Assembly (NCBI GenBank): GCA_027574665.1
Contig: CM050664.1
Span: 17,200,774 to 17,264,773 of the forward strand
From: Rhynochetos jubatus
Lineage: Eukaryota; Chordata; Aves; Eurypygiformes; Rhynochetidae
Length of the DNA stretch: 64,000 nt
Direction: 5' to 3'
Positions 37,715-51,400 of this stretch are shown piece by piece. Both the position numbers and the translations under genes were made by a program. Position 1 is the first letter of the stretch. Every line of letters starts with the position of its first letter. The notes below the pieces were generated by a model. That model ran no database searches, was not told the origin of the DNA, and was given only the letters and a program-made list of their open reading frames with translations.

Positions 37715-38170
37715 GACAAGATGTTAAACAGTACTGGTCCCAACACAGACCCCCGAGGAGCGCTGCTTGTTACTGGTCTCCATGCAGACATAGAGCTGTT
37801 GACCACAACTCTGAGCGCAACCATCAAGGCAGCTCATTACACACTGAGTGGTCCATACGTCAAATCCACGTCTTTCCAATTTAGAGACAAGGATGTGGTG
37901 CAGAATGGCATCGAATGCTTTGCAGGAGTCCAGGTAGATGACATCAGTTGCCCATCCTCTATCCACCGAGGTTGTGAATCTGTCGTAGGAAGCCACAAGA
38001 TTTGTCAGGCAGGATCTGTCCTTGGTGAAGCCATGTTGGCTGTCACCACTCTCCTCCTTAGTTTCCACATGCCTTAAGGTAGTTTCCTGGAGGATCTGCT
38101 CCATGATCTTGCCAGCACAGAGGTGAGGCCCACTGGCCTGTAGTTCCCTGGGTCTTTGGTGTTTTTCCCC
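37715..38170 (-). mobile_element. CR1 LINE fragment, ORF2 reverse-transcriptase region (defective)
   Basis: Read on the minus strand, this encodes a recognisable piece of the CR1 non-LTR retrotransposon reverse transcriptase. It includes [21 protein letters not shown], the segment before motif A, and YLDSCKAFD, which is motif A with its catalytic Asp near 37930. The frame 38104-37724 stays open for 126 codons, but many consensus positions have changed, and both the 5' and 3' ends of the element are missing. It is 5' and 3' truncated, old, and cannot code for an active enzyme. It lies antisense to the host gene. Confidence 0.92.
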
Positions 38171-38379
38171 GATGGTTTGGTGGTGTTCCCAAGTGTGCTG
38201 GGGCCTAGTGAGTCTGCTGGGTGTAGTCCCTCGTCTCCTATATGCAGACAGTGCTGGTGGCTCTGGTGTGATGCTTATGGTGACAGCAAAGTTAGGCTCA
38301 GCCCTGCTGTAATCCCACTGATGCCAGTGAAATCACACCTGTGCTAACACTCCTCCTGCCTGCTTTATTTTATTTGGTT

Positions 38380-38960
38380 GTGTTCTAACACAGCTACAAA
38401 ACTGCTCTATCTTGTACCTGATTTCAGAAAATGTTAGCAAACAGCCAGTTGATGCTTGTTTGTGCTCTGCAGTTCAATGTAACTGAAAAAAAATATAAAA
38501 TCAGAGGCATACGAGAGGCAGATCAACTGTTTAATTGAAGAAGTGGAGTAGAGTGACGAGTGTCGTACAGCATCTACGCACACGCTGCCCTCTGTTTCAC
38601 AAAGCACAATTGCAGTGACTCTCTCAAGGAGGTAAAGGCAAAGGTACGTGAAGGACGCACACTGTGTATCATCTAATTGTGCCCACCCCCTGGCAAATTG
38701 CTCACTTCCTGACTGTTGTTCATTGAGTATTTAAAGAAAAACCCAAACCTGATAAATAAGAGCGGGATAGCAGCTTATTCACTGGAGAGCAGGGAGCCGA
38801 GCAGGCTCCGAGTGAGAGAGGCCGTCTGTGAATCACTCGGCTTTGCAAATCAGTGCAGGAGCGAACTGACACAGTAGTGCTCTAAACCAAAACGTCCCCG
38901 GCTTGTTTCTTTGATTACTCTGGTTTTAGTTGCAACAGCAGCTTGTAGTATCCCAGCAAA
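38380..38960 (+). promoter_or_regulatory. Candidate intronic promoter or regulatory element with TATA-like box
   Basis: The stretch is unique, moderately AT-rich and yet keeps many CpG (GACGAG, GTCGTAC, CTACGCACACGC, AGCCGAGC, CTCCGAG), unlike ordinary decayed intron. A TATTTAAA box at 38728-38735 is followed about 30-45 bases later by initiator-like TTATTCACT and then a CpG-bearing purine-rich leader. That layout fits a TATA-driven start of a shorter isoform inside intron 3. I could not find a clear new first coding exon with a matching donor right after it, so a plain enhancer is equally possible. Confidence 0.27.
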
Positions 38961-41900
38961 TGCTCTGCGGTGCCTGTAGTAAAAGCAGTGATGGCTCGGG
39001 AAGAGGGGAGTATGCTGTGGGTCTGCTCTTAGCGTTGCCACGCAAAGGGAGGTGTCTGCTGTGGGGAGGAACTTGAGGGACAGCTTTGTGGGGACCCCTC
39101 AAAACCAGGCTGGTGGAGAGGGGATTTCTAGAGGTGCATGTGGATACTGTGATTCCACCTTTTAAAGCCAAACTGGGATCAGGTGCCTGTGACAGTGTAA
39201 GCCGAGCGAGCTGGGGTGGGTGTGCCTATGGCTGCTTTGGGATTGAGGACGTGCAGGGAATGCTTTGCGCTCTCCAGACAGATTCAAGTGACCCCGGGAT
39301 GCTGTGGAAGTCCAGTGATGGCAGGAATGATCTCATGTGATGTTTGCCATAGGGAGATGCTGCTGCTTGGCTTGGTGGGTGTGGAAGGGCTTGTCATGTG
39401 CAAGGCATCTTCTGAGGTTGGGTTTTGGCCAGCCAGGCTAGCTTCCTCCCTGCTGGAGCCACAGTGTCAGACAGCCCTGGCACCCACCTCCCATTGCAGG
39501 GTCGGCAGGCCCCAGCCACGAGCAGGGCAGCAGGATCCCGGTGCAGCTGGCTGTTTCTCTCAGAACCTGGATTAGCTGGAGGGTTATGCTCCTCCTGTTC
39601 ATCTCTGCTGTGGGCTGTTTCACGCTCAGTTGCGTCTCTGCTGTTAGGATGGGGGAAATCAGCCTAGGATGGCAGTCCCACCCCAGTGCAGCCTAGGAAT
39701 TTATTCTGTGCCTTGGGCATTGAATATGAAATTTTGGTTACTCTGATGCTTATGAATGCAAACGGAGAGCTCGGCTGAGATGGTCAAATAATTACCCTTT
39801 TTCCTGCCTCCGCTGCTTCTGCGGCATTTGGCTCTCTATGCAGTGCAACCTCCTGCCAGCCCTTCCTCGCCATCCTGCCCATGGCACACTGACAGCTTGG
39901 GAGCAGGATTGTCCCCTGTTCTGCGGTAATGCTTTTAGTGTGCCTTCCTGGTAGATGGAGGTTTATTCTGTTTGTCCTCTCCCACTCTCAGCCTCCCCAG
40001 GGCTTTCTGTGTGTGTTGGGCAGCTTCATCTAAAGCTGGGTAAGGGTTGGGTGTTGCAGAGTTGTTGCTACAGGGCACCGGGAGGATGGCAGTGTGGGGA
40101 AGGGACAGAGGCATGCAGCCTCACTCAGTGTTCACCCCAAACATCCATCCTTGGCACCATACTGTGTGGGAAGGGGTGGGTCTGGGCACATTGGGATGTC
40201 TGAAGATATGGTGGTGTCCTGCTGCACCGGGGAGCTTTTGATCTGCTTGTGTGAAGGTGGCTGAGGGTTGGTGGGGGGAGTTTTGCTTAATGCCAGCTAG
40301 TGTGCCCTGCTGGTTCTCTGCTTCTGGGGAGTCTGAGGTGTATAAAGGTGTGTTTTGTCTATTTTAAATGTCCAAAATGCAGGTCTTGTTTTTCTGGAGT
40401 GACATCAGTCTGTATGAACAGCAGTCTAATATTGCCAGTATACCTGCACTGTGCTCAGCTGTTATGTGGTGCTTACCTTCCTGACCGCCCTGCGGTCAGT
40501 GGGGAACTTGTCTGTGAGAAAAGGAAAAAGAAAATTAAAACCAAGTATCACACAAAAGCAGCTGGCCAGAATCACAGGGCAGGACAGCACTGGGCCGCGC
40601 TGCTTGTGGAGTTGATTCCCTGGAACTCCGTGAACTTGTGTCGTTCCTGATGGACCCCGAAACCCTGGCTTTGCGTGGTTTCCCGTTTCCCTTTGTAGAC
40701 TGTAAATCTGTGGCTGCGCTTCACGCTGCCACTGCTGGGTGCGTACCTGCGGGGGGTGGCTGGGATGGGGCTGCGGTGTTTGCCTGGCGGCAGCTCAGCT
40801 CCACACGAGGCTGGGGCTGTGTGTGTTTTATCACCCACCTGCCTCTGCAGCAGGCATGGGCAGAGGTTTACAGGCTCACAGGGTGAGGGAAGCACTTGTG
40901 GCTTGACACCTGGCACACCGTGACAAATAAAGCCCCACGGGAGAGCGAGGGGATGCATGAGCATGGCAAACCAGCTGGATGTTTTACAGCAAGCTGTGAG
41001 CAGGCAAGAGCTAGCACTTTTTCCTTACAGAGAAACTAGCTCAGCCAAAAGTTCACCTCCTGTTGCAGAGGTTAGGTGAGCAGCGCAGCCTGGGAGCTGC
41101 CTGTGTCACGTTTTGGCTCTCAGAGCATCTTGGTGGTGCCCGTGCTGGCCAGCTGGGATGGCTCAAGAAGCCTTTGCCCATAGTCAGAGTGTGTTTGAGG
41201 CCAAAGCCAGTGTGTTAGTGTGGAAAGGTTATGAGGTCCAAGAAGAAGAACCCGGGTGAGAGCAGCAGGTAACCATGTTATCCCTCTGTCAGATGGAAGG
41301 AGCAGGAATTCTGGTGTTACAGAGATTTTTCCAGTTCTGTGAAGGGAAAGGATTCAGCAACTGTCTCCTAAACCTATTCGTTGATATTTGTTTAATGCAG
41401 GGCAGACCACACTGCATTTAAACCCCTCTAGGAAGCCTCTCCTGTTTGTTGTAAGGGATTTGGGAGCTGCTGATGGAATAGTCTTTCAGGGGTTTGAGAG
41501 TACTGTGTCTGACTGTCTTAAAATAACAGAGTAGCTGTGGGCCCCTGTGCTTGAATCTGGAAGGTGTTTATTGCTGAGGGATGGACTTTGGTTTTGGTTT
41601 GAATACTGCCATTTTGCAGGTGGGATGCTAGTGTGAACTATGTCTCGTTTTCCAAGGCTCTTATAAGAGAGGATGCAGGCTGGCTTGGGTCCGAATTCAG
41701 GCCTTTCCAAATAATTTATGGAAAATACTAGGAAATAACCCCTAGATTCCAAAGGTAACAATCACAATTGGAAACGGCCGAGATGTCCCTGGAAACCCGC
41801 AGTTTGTGCTCCCTCTGCTGGTTTTGCTTCGGGGAGGAGCAGCCTGGGACCAGCCCTGTGCAGCCTGCAAGGGATGGGGATGCTGGCAGGGCACAAGGCT

Positions 41901-44900
41901 GGGTTGGGAGGTGGTGGGGGGAGCATCCCACAAGCTGATAGGCGCAGCGACTTCCCAGCCTCCAATGCGTTAGTGTTTTGCTTCTGGGCAAAGGAGCATC
42001 ACATGCACGGAAAGCTGTGGGGCTGAGGAGGAGGAAAGCGGAGTCCTTTGCCAACTTCCAGTTTTACTCTGCTTCTCCAAGCTAGACTTGCTAAAAATGT
42101 GCACTGCAGCCTTTTGTATTTGAAGTTTGTGTGGTGGAAGAAGAAAACAACTACAGTGATTTAAAATAAGCGAGGCATTTTGTGAGCTGGAGTATTCCTC
42201 CTCTGCAGCAGGACTGGAGCCTCACAATGGGAAGCTTGAAGGAGTGTTCCTGTTGGTGCTGCAGCTGGATTGGGGTCTCAGCAATGCAGGGTGGGCTGGG
42301 GATGCTTCGGGTGCAGCCAGCAACAGTCCAGCTGCATGGAAAAGCAAATGCTTTTGGATGGCTCCGTCTTGCTGAGCACACAAAGGCCTGTGCAGCAGGG
42401 CCCAGACCAGCTTCTGGTTGGGGTGAGGAGGTGCCTCTCCCTGGCACAGCTTCTTCACCTGCCTTTGGTTGGTTGTCCCCTCCCAACAGCTGGCTGTGAT
42501 GGTGGCCACATGTCTGCTGCCAGTCCTTCCTGGCCAGTGCATTCAGCCAGAGAGGTCCCAGCTGCAGGGGTTGCTCCTTTTAATCCCTAAGTACACTGGT
42601 GGTTTTTATCCTGATTTCTTTTCATGTCTGGGCTCTGTGGTTTGCCAGCAAGAATGGCTTCAGGGCTGTGGGGCCCCTGGATCCCAGCCTGGCTGTAATA
42701 AATCACATCCTCTGCTGACCATAAGGGCCTCTTGGCCCACCTGTAGACCTTTTCTGTGTTTCCCTTGGTAGATATGTTCCTTTGCTCTTTCTCTACTCTG
42801 GCTGCTGTTTTCCTAGGTATCAGACAGCAAATGTGGGTGCTGTAGTCTGTCCTCTTACAACTGAGGGCTCACGGTCGGCAGGTCTTTGGGTCGTCTTAGT
42901 TGGAGGAAGGCAGGTGCCCCGTGCTGATGAACAAATGGTGCAGCTCTTTGTAAATGCCTTTCATTAGCTAGTGGCGAGTGCCAATGAATAAAGTACTTTG
43001 ACAGCTTCAGAGTACTTTCCCTGCAAGCAGATTCACACAGGGAGGCGCTTGAGCCTGAATAAGCCCTTTTGGATGTTATTGTGGCTTCATATAGACTCAA
43101 GGATCTGGCAAGTGGATTCAGTTGCAGAACTGGGAGCAATTTACTGTAGTGGCTGTCAGGAGATGGCACGTTGTGTGTGCTGGATGCCATCAGCCAGGTG
43201 CAGCCTGTCTGGGGACACTCTGGATCAACCACCCATGTGCTGTACAGCGCTTTTGCTGTTAGGAGTCATGTGGCTCTGAGAGATGCTCTGTGGTGCGGGA
43301 TGTGGGTGCAGTGGCAGCTGTGTGCTGCAAGAGGTCTCTGCAGCACTGTGCTTCGACACACTGGTACCCTCCGCAGAGCAGCAGCTCCTAGCACTTCTCT
43401 TCCTCCATCTCTGGGAGAAGGACTTTGTTTTACCTATCCCTGACCTCAGTGGAGAGGCTCAACTTCTCAGCCTCCAAATCCTCATGGTTTCTCCACATTG
43501 TGCCCCTGGGAGCCTGGGGAAAACTGCCAGAGCTCCCCAGAGCTCCAGCCTTCACTGTGTCTGAACACAGTGGTTGTGACTGATGGTTCATCGTTACTGA
43601 GCGCTGTCGGGTCTCTGAGCTGTCCCCTGCAGCTGCAGCCTGGAGCCAAGGCTTGGCTCTTTGGTGCTGTTCTTTTTCCAGTGTGAGCCATGTCAGTGGG
43701 AGAGTGCTGGGATGTGACTGGTCCACCCGAAACGGGCTCATCCCGCTGCAGGCATGCAGAGTCCCTGCACTTCACATAGGGTTTGCTGCCTGCTTGCCTT
43801 TGCTGGACCTCAACCAAGGAGCAAGTGACTTTGGGGGATGTTGTTGCTGACCAGAAACTGCACCTGAATAGAGCTTTCTCTGTCACTACCTTCCCTGCCT
43901 CTCCTGTGCCTGTAGCTTCCGTGGGAGCTTGACAGTGGCAGAGCTAATCTTCAGCCCTGGCTCTTCCCTGTCTGAGCATCTTCCCTGGCAGTGTGATGTG
44001 GCAGGATGGCTGTCACCCTGCTTCACAAGACACTGGCACGCATGGAGAGGTGATGTCTCTAACTCGTGTTGCCATGTGTCTCCTTTCTCCTTCTCTACAT
44101 GAGCATCAGCGCCTGCCCCGGCATGTGGGAACATGCTGGCACCACGAGGTTTCTCAGGGCGCAGACTGGAGCTGATTCAGCTCCCTGGGTGAAGATGACA
44201 GCGGAAGGCAGAAGGTCTGGTGGGGATGTGTCTCCAGCCTGCTGAGAGGGGCTGGGGAGAGCTCTGCCCTCACCAGGGTCCTTAGCAAGCTCTCCACGAG
44301 CTCTTGCCGAGAGGCTTGTGGCGACATCTGGAACCTCCCAAGGAGCACAGTGAAACAGAGGTTCGGGGAAGGAGCTGGCAGGGATCTCAAAGGGGACATT
44401 GGAGGCTGGAGATTAAGCGGAGCATTTCCGGTGGGAACAGAACGATGTCTGGGGTCGGGTGTCACCTCGCTTTGACGGCAACAACAGCCTTGCTGCTGTT
44501 GGGAAGGATGGAAAAAGAAAGGATCCTGAAACCTAAGAGCTGTTTTGCTATTTACTTTGGTTCTGTTTTTACTCCAAGAATAGAAACAAAGACGATGGAT
44601 TTGCATCACCAGGAGCAACTTGAGGAGGGAGGAGGAAGCGGTGGGGCCTCATTAGTGGCAGGAATGTGCTGGCAAGAGGAGGGCCCCGGTGACAGGGGAG
44701 GTGGTTTGACCTGGGGGTTCTTATTAGCATTTTGTTCATCTCGTTCCTCCCCCCTCGTGTTTTATTTTTTTAATGACTAGTTTGTGAGCTTCAGAAGGCT
44801 GAACCTTATCTCTACAAGGGAGCGTTTGCAGAGGCAGAAATAGCCCAGGCTTCAGTGGAGAGTGAGGTGCCTTTGGAGGCTGCCCCGCTTGCATAGTTGG

Positions 44901-47844
44901 GTCTTGATCTCCTGGAAAGAACAGATTTATCTGTTGCTGCACTGCCTGTTCAGAGGCCTTTGCCTCTCACATGTAGAAAGCTGTTTTTCCTCCCTGCTGC
45001 TGTGTCTCCGGCCCAAGCCTGATCACACCAGAGGACTAAGAATAGCTGCAGTGGGGTGGAGGTGGGGTGGCTGTATGGCCATGGCCGAGAGCTTCATGTG
45101 GATCCCTGCCCTGGAGGAGGGTGGATAGGGCAGGGAGGGCTGATTGGAAGAGGGGTGGGATGCATGCTGTGGAGCTCCTGACATCTGGTTCCATGGTGAG
45201 GGCTGTGCTTGTGGGCAGCCTGCTGAGTCCCTCCTTCCTGAAGCCTCCAAGCAGCCCAGGAGAAGGTTGAACTGGGACCCAGGACCGACTGGCAGTGGAG
45301 TTACGCTTTTGTGGGTGTCAGATCTTCTCTGTTTTCTTTGGCAGTTACAGAAGTGGCTTTCCAAGGTAGAGAGAATAGCTATTGGCATGATGCTGTTCAA
45401 ATTCTGGACCTTCCTGACAGCAGAAATATCCTGCCTGTAACAAATCCAGGGCATCTGGATGCTTTGAGGAAGGCAGTATAGAAGCTGCTGTCCTGGAAAG
45501 ACCCTGTGTGCACCCAGTTTCCCTCTGAGTCAGTGGGGTCTTGACACTCTTGTTTGATCCCCTGTTATCTCCTGGGGAAGAAAAGGGAGGAAAGCGATTG
45601 TTGGAGGAGACAAGGTATGGAACTTCCACGTAGGGAAGCTTCTAGGGACATTGATGGGGCCACGCTGGACCCGGGTCCTTGTTCAACTGCAGCAGTAACT
45701 GTGCTGCACAGTGAGGAGGAGACACGTGCAGGGACTGATACACCATGGCTGGAGGGAAAAACATGCCAGGTCTAGTTTTGGTTCATGCTGCTTCCTTTCT
45801 GGCAAGGATCTTTCCCTTTCAATAGTTGGCTTCTGTGGGTGAGTTCCTCTTTCAGGCTTAAAAGTCAACAGCAAATCCAGTGCGTAGCTCAGCTGTTTCA
45901 TCCAGGGTTTTGTTCAAATGATCATGTACTGTTCCTTCTGGCCATTTAAGGACCTCTGTGAGCATCTCTGGCATTGCTATGGAGCAATAGGTCATGCATG
46001 GGCTGCTGAGGTGGTAGGACATGGAACTAGATGCCCCAAAAGTAGGGAAAGTAGAGTGCTAGTGCCTGATATTGCTTTGAGAAGGGTTTCATTTTGACTT
46101 GCAGACCTTGGCTTGGGGTAAAAAGGCACCAGCTCCTCTCCCTGGGATTTAAGCCTTGTGATGATCCAGGAGCAAGACACAAACCCACCCAACTTCCTGG
46201 CAGGCTTGTTGTTGACCCTGTTCTCCCACATGGGAGGGTTCAGGGCAGGAAACAGGCACGGGCTGGAGCCTTCCAGCAGGGCTTCAGGCAAATCTGGCCT
46301 TTCCCCCAGACCTCTGCCTGGACTTCAGCTGATGTTTGGTTCTGGTGTGCTGCTGTCAAGTGCCTCAGGGTGACAGTATTGGTTGTCTGAGATGGTGTTC
46401 CTCACCTTTCTGCAATGGCACCTTTTCCAGTAGGTGCAGGCCTTTCCACCATCCTTCCATCTTCTTCCTGGGAGATGGTGTTGGCACCGAAGAGCTGTTT
46501 GATGGGATTATGCAATTGCCTAGTAAATCAGCGAGCTGCTTCATCATCTGGGAAGCCGAGTGGGGAAACTTCAAGTCTTCAGCTTAAGTGTTGCTGATGA
46601 GGGAGTTAAATAACAGGAGCATCTTTGGATATTGCCTGCTTCCAGTGTGCCTCATGCCTGTTTAGTAGGATGTCACTGAGCAGAGGCTGGCTGCAGCTGA
46701 GCACCACACTGATGGGAGCTTTGTTAGTCGGGCATGTTCTCCTGTGACTCGCACGCTGATTTAACCCCTGCAGCGTAAAACAAACTTTTTAATTCCTGAC
46801 ACGAACAGCAGATCAAAGTGTTTCTTTCCTACGCGTGGCTGTAGGCATCCTGGGGTGATAGAATTGAGCTTAACTGGCTGCAGTGCCCGACCTCCCTCTG
46901 TGGAGATGTCTGTCCAGCCCTATGTGCCAGGGTCCTTCTTTCGGGTACCCTTTTATTGCTTGTGTGCGGTGACTGGGAATGCTGAGCTCTGGCCATCTGT
47001 CTGTTTGGGCTAGATTTTCATGGGAATCCTTCAAAACTGTGAAGTGGTGAAATAGATACGCCCCAGCACATATGCCCGTGGGGTATTGACGGACCCGTTC
47101 ATTTTTGGTGGTTGCTTTCAGCTTTACAAGGGCGAGCCCGCTCTTTTCAGGCCTGGAGCACTTGAGATGGTGATACGCACAGCTTCGTCCGGTGTTGTGC
47201 TTCATCCCATGCCCTGGGAATCCTCCACTTCTGCCATGTGCTCCGGTCTTGGGAGCAGCCAGGGCGCTGCCAGTGAGCAGTGTGGGTTGGAATGAGCAGA
47301 GTTTGTGCGCACAGAGCCCCTGTGGGGCTTTTTCTTCCCACTGGTGCAACTGTGGTCAGGTTTGGTTTGTGCCACTGTGTGTGCACTGGTATGGGGTTCG
47401 TGTGCCTGAGGGCTGGAGCACAGCAAGAGGAAGCGGGAGCTTTAATGCAGAAATTAGTGACCAAGCTAAGAAAAGGCAGGTTTTTCATCCTTGAAAGGGA
47501 ATAAATGAGTAAGTTACTGTTACAGAGTGGTGGGCAGTTGCAATGAAAGGGCCTGGGAGTTTCCTGGGGCTGAAGAAAGCCTGGGAGAGAGGAGAAGGTG
47601 GCATCCAGCCCTGTTTGTCCCAGCCTGCTAAGCCATAAGCCGGGAGGTGGCTCCTTTCCCTCCAGCAGGTGCAGGGAGAACCCCCTTCCTGCCTGTCCTC
47701 CCGGCTGCCCACCTCTAAGCCCATGCTGGTGACGGAGGGCCTGGCAGAAGGTGGAGGGGGTGATGCTCTTGTTTCTTTCAAAGCATGGCAGTCGAGGTCC
47801 TTGGCTGCTGTGAGGATGGTGTGGCTCAAAGTGGTCTAAATACT

Positions 47845-48200
47845 TTTAATTACCCTGCATTTGGAGACCTTTTATAAACAAACCAGTGATGAGCCGCCTC
47901 TTTTTCTGTTGCCAAGGCCTGTGCAGAAAATATTTAGATCAGCAGCGAAGGCAAATAATCTTGGTTTAGGGACACGAGGGGTTTTATTTTGCAGGTTCTT
48001 TTTGCGTAGGCTAGATCTTTATTTATTCGTGGTTTTGTTTAGCGGTTCCCATCACACATAAACTCAGACCCTGTTAAGGCACGGATGTGTCTCCTTTCTA
48101 CAGGACCATCCGACACCCCTATGAGCATCACTCCCCCTCCCCAAAAAGTTATTGTTCCTAGAAAGCAGAGCGGTGCTGCTGGAATGTTAATTGGGGGAAG
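47845..48200. promoter_or_regulatory. AT-rich unique block, candidate conserved element
   Basis: This low-GC stretch is packed with TTTATAAACAAAC (forkhead-like), AATATTTAGATC and CAAATAATC motifs, and no transposon or reading frame explains it. It ends just before a T13 run and a (GT)7 tract. It is typical of enhancer-like blocks in long introns, but conservation is untested. Confidence 0.22.
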
Positions 48201-48363
48201 TGAATAACCACTGCTACCCTCTGCCTAACCTTCCCCAGCCCCCTCTTAATGAGCAAATTGAATTTATTTAGGCATTGAAGGTCCTGTCTCCCCCTCCCCT
48301 GGGCAGACTGAAGCGTCCATTGTGCAGCTCCGCATTGGGATTTGCTGCCGTTTGTTAAAGGAA

Positions 48364-48415
48364 TTTTTTTTTTTTTAAAGAAAGGCAATTTTTAAGGGGG
48401 GTGTGTGTGTGTGTG
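48364..48415 (+). repeat. T13 run and (GT)7 microsatellite
   Basis: Thirteen T at 48364-48376 and a GT dinucleotide tract at 48401-48415 are separated by 24 unique bases. Both are simple-sequence tracts likely to vary in length. A similar T-run lies at 49743-49755. Confidence 0.75.
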
Positions 48416-51400
48416 CCCTTTCTCTCTTGCTGTGGAGAGAGATGAGTTGTGTTGTGCAGAGGCAGGCAGGGTAGTGGGTTTGTCACTGTTGCTATTCCAA
48501 GAGTGACTGGGGCTTCCTGCGTGGGAGGGGATGTGTGTAGCTTCCCATCTCCTTGTCGAGCCTGCAGGGGAGATGGGGAAGGTGCAGTCCAGCCTGTGTC
48601 TGTAGCAGGGAGTAAAATCCACTGCGAGTGCTCAGGTATTGCTCCCTGATGGCACAGTGCCTGTCCTGGGGTCTCATGTCCCCATCCCACCTCCCACTCA
48701 GCCCAGCTGGCATGGTGAGGCTGTGTCTGATCCTGTGCTGGCGGGAAGAGGTTTTGCCACTGAGAACGAGGCTTTGAGGCTGTCCAGGAACACCACTATT
48801 GCTGCCACAGCTGGCACAGGGGATTGTGGTTTTGCATCTGTGTTTCTCAGTTGTGAGTACTTCATCAAGCACTGCTCTGACACCCTGTCCCAGCCCCAGG
48901 CTGTGGTTTTATGGATGAGATTATGGTTCCTGCAGATGTGCACAGCTGGCTGGGGAGCCCTGGTTGTGTGGCTGGGCTGGGGGGCAGCACCCTTGTCAGA
49001 GCTTGGATGGTGCCACAGTGTAAAGGCTGTGGGTTTGAAGGGCTCAGGTTTGCCTGTAGGTCTGAAGGTGGGTTTGTCCATGCAAGCATTGATGGTTTGG
49101 TTTTCCTGGTCACTGAGCTTTGGATTTACCAGTTGCACCATTGGATGGGTTTTGCTGGTGCTGGCTGTAGGGATGCGGGTGTCCTGGAATCTCTAACTGT
49201 CCCTGGTGTCAGAGCCAGCAGGACTGCAGGAGGAGGTTAAAATAAGCCATTACTCCACAACTTGTGCATCTTTATTCAAACAGAGTGAAACACCTACCTG
49301 ACTCACCCTGTGGAAGAGGAGAGGACAGATCCCTTCCCAGCGTGCATGGGGCAGCTGGAACACTGGGATTGTCCCTTCTGGAGCAGGAGGGATGCAGATG
49401 CCATGTTTGGGGTCCTGGACTGTACTGCAGTGGGGAGAAGAGCCAGGGAAATGGAATGTGATCCTCCCTCTGGGTCAGGATGGTTTTGGCTTCAAAGCCT
49501 AATGTGGAGCTGTTTCTCACAGGGTAGGAACGTGTCTCTGGGACTGGCTGCTGGAGCCCTGGCTTGTGTGAAATGGGAATTTCAGGTCTCCAGGCTGGCA
49601 GGGACTGTCCTGCTATATGCTAGCCTGATGGCCCACCCGCAGCCATGGGTGCAGCCTGGCATCCCTGAGGAGAGGCTGCTGCTGCCCAGGGGTCACTCTA
49701 GGAGGCACAAAACCCACTTTCTTCCTCCATGTAGTTCGATTATTTTTTTTTTTTTCCTAAAGCTTGCACTTTAGATGCACATCACCTCCATCCCCTGTCA
49801 CTTCCAGACAAGCTGTAACACGGCTGGAATCATGTCAGATCTGGAGAGTGGTGAAAGCTGAAAGAAGGGAATTCTGCAGAGGTGGTGTTGGGGTGAAGAC
49901 CGGGGGCTTGGTCCTGGCTGAGTGGTCAGCTCTTTGCGGTGATGCTCTGCAGGGCCTCAGGTCCTCCAAAAGCAAATTCTTTGTGTGCTGAGTTTAGGCA
50001 TGCAGGCCTGGGAGGTGAGGAGCAGTGTGGCAGATTCCAGTGGCAGGAGAGAGGGGGGTTGCAGCTGGGCTGATGCTCAGCTCCTGCCCTTTTGATAGGA
50101 GAAATAAAATAATCTGTTCTGCAAAGCAACCTTCTGCCAGGCTTGGGGTTACTCCAGTTTCCACTGCCAGCTCTCTCCCACGTGGCATGCAGCAATTTGC
50201 ACTGCTGCTGCCCCGCGTTCAGTTGCACGCCAGCCTCATAGCATCTTAGCGTGCAGAAAACTTAAAATGCAGCAGAAGGCAGGGGTCAGATGCTTGGGAT
50301 GGGGTCCTCAGCCTCTGCTGGACCCCCTTACGGTAGGTTCAGTGTTTGATGTTGTGTGACAGCATTAGTGCCGGGTGGGAGCTTGTGCTCCCCCTGCAGT
50401 GTGAGCTTCTGCCGACTGGCATCACCCCGTGCTCTGTCCTGGCCGAGACTCCAACAGAAGCGAGCCGTTGCCTATTGCTTGGAGTGTTTGTTTCGCATCG
50501 ATTAAACCCTGTGTTTTTCCTTCCCAGCTACCTGTTTGAGTTGTCTGTGCTGCTCCAGCTGCTCTCCATCTCCCAGCCTCTGGTTTTCACTGGCCTTTGC
50601 CTCTGCACTCCCTCCCTTCTCCTCCCTCTCTTCCTGCCTTTGCTCTCCTCTCTGCAGCTGCTGCTTCCCTGCTCAGTGCTGGGGAGGCTTTGCCAGAGGA
50701 TGGAGAGGTGCAGACTGGCATTCCCATGTCTTGGAATAAATCAGAGAGGTGCCACTGGGCTGCCTGGATGCATGGTGGCAGGTCCTGGCTTTACCCAAAG
50801 GAGGGAGAGCAGCAGCCAAACCAGATCAAATTCTGGGTCTCCCCATATTGCGTTGGGAGACTCTTTGTTGTTCATTTGTTGCTGATTTGTATATTCATGA
50901 TTAAATCCGCAGCTGTCCAGGGCCTGGAGGATTTGGAATGAATTAGAATGACAAGAGACATAGTCCTTACAAATAAAGTAATCATTTTTCCCTGCACTTA
51001 GCATTCATCCTCTTTCAAAGGTTCTCTGTGTGACGCAGATTTGCTGCACTTTCATGCCGGGACTGTGGGGAGATGTCTGGATCCTTGCAGTCCTCTTTAT
51101 TTCTGTGGCAGACGTGGGTGTGATGACGTGGGAGGAAGGGGCAGTGTGTTAAATGCTCTGATAGTTTTTAATGGTGTCAAAGCCTGCCATTTAAATTGGG
51201 ACTTTCATGCTAGGGAAGAATTGAAAGAGAAAGATGGGCGTGAAAATCGATGCTGTGGGCCTCTGTTCCTCTGCAGCGTCCCTGTCGCAGTGGTTGTTGA
51301 TCAACCTCCCTCCCCCTGGTCCTGCTTCCCCTCCCGCTGATGGCATCCCTGTGTTGCCATGGAAATTGCCATTGGGCTGGTCTGGTGCCTCACCTCTGCC

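Noticed and set aside
37715-38170. 126-codon minus-strand frame as a host gene
   Set aside because: The peptide is clearly CR1 reverse transcriptase, a decayed retrotransposon piece rather than a host exon.
41230-41256. Possible tiny exon ending GAACCCGG/GTGAGAG
   Set aside because: The donor is good, but there is no acceptor with a pyrimidine tract just upstream and the open part is under ten codons.
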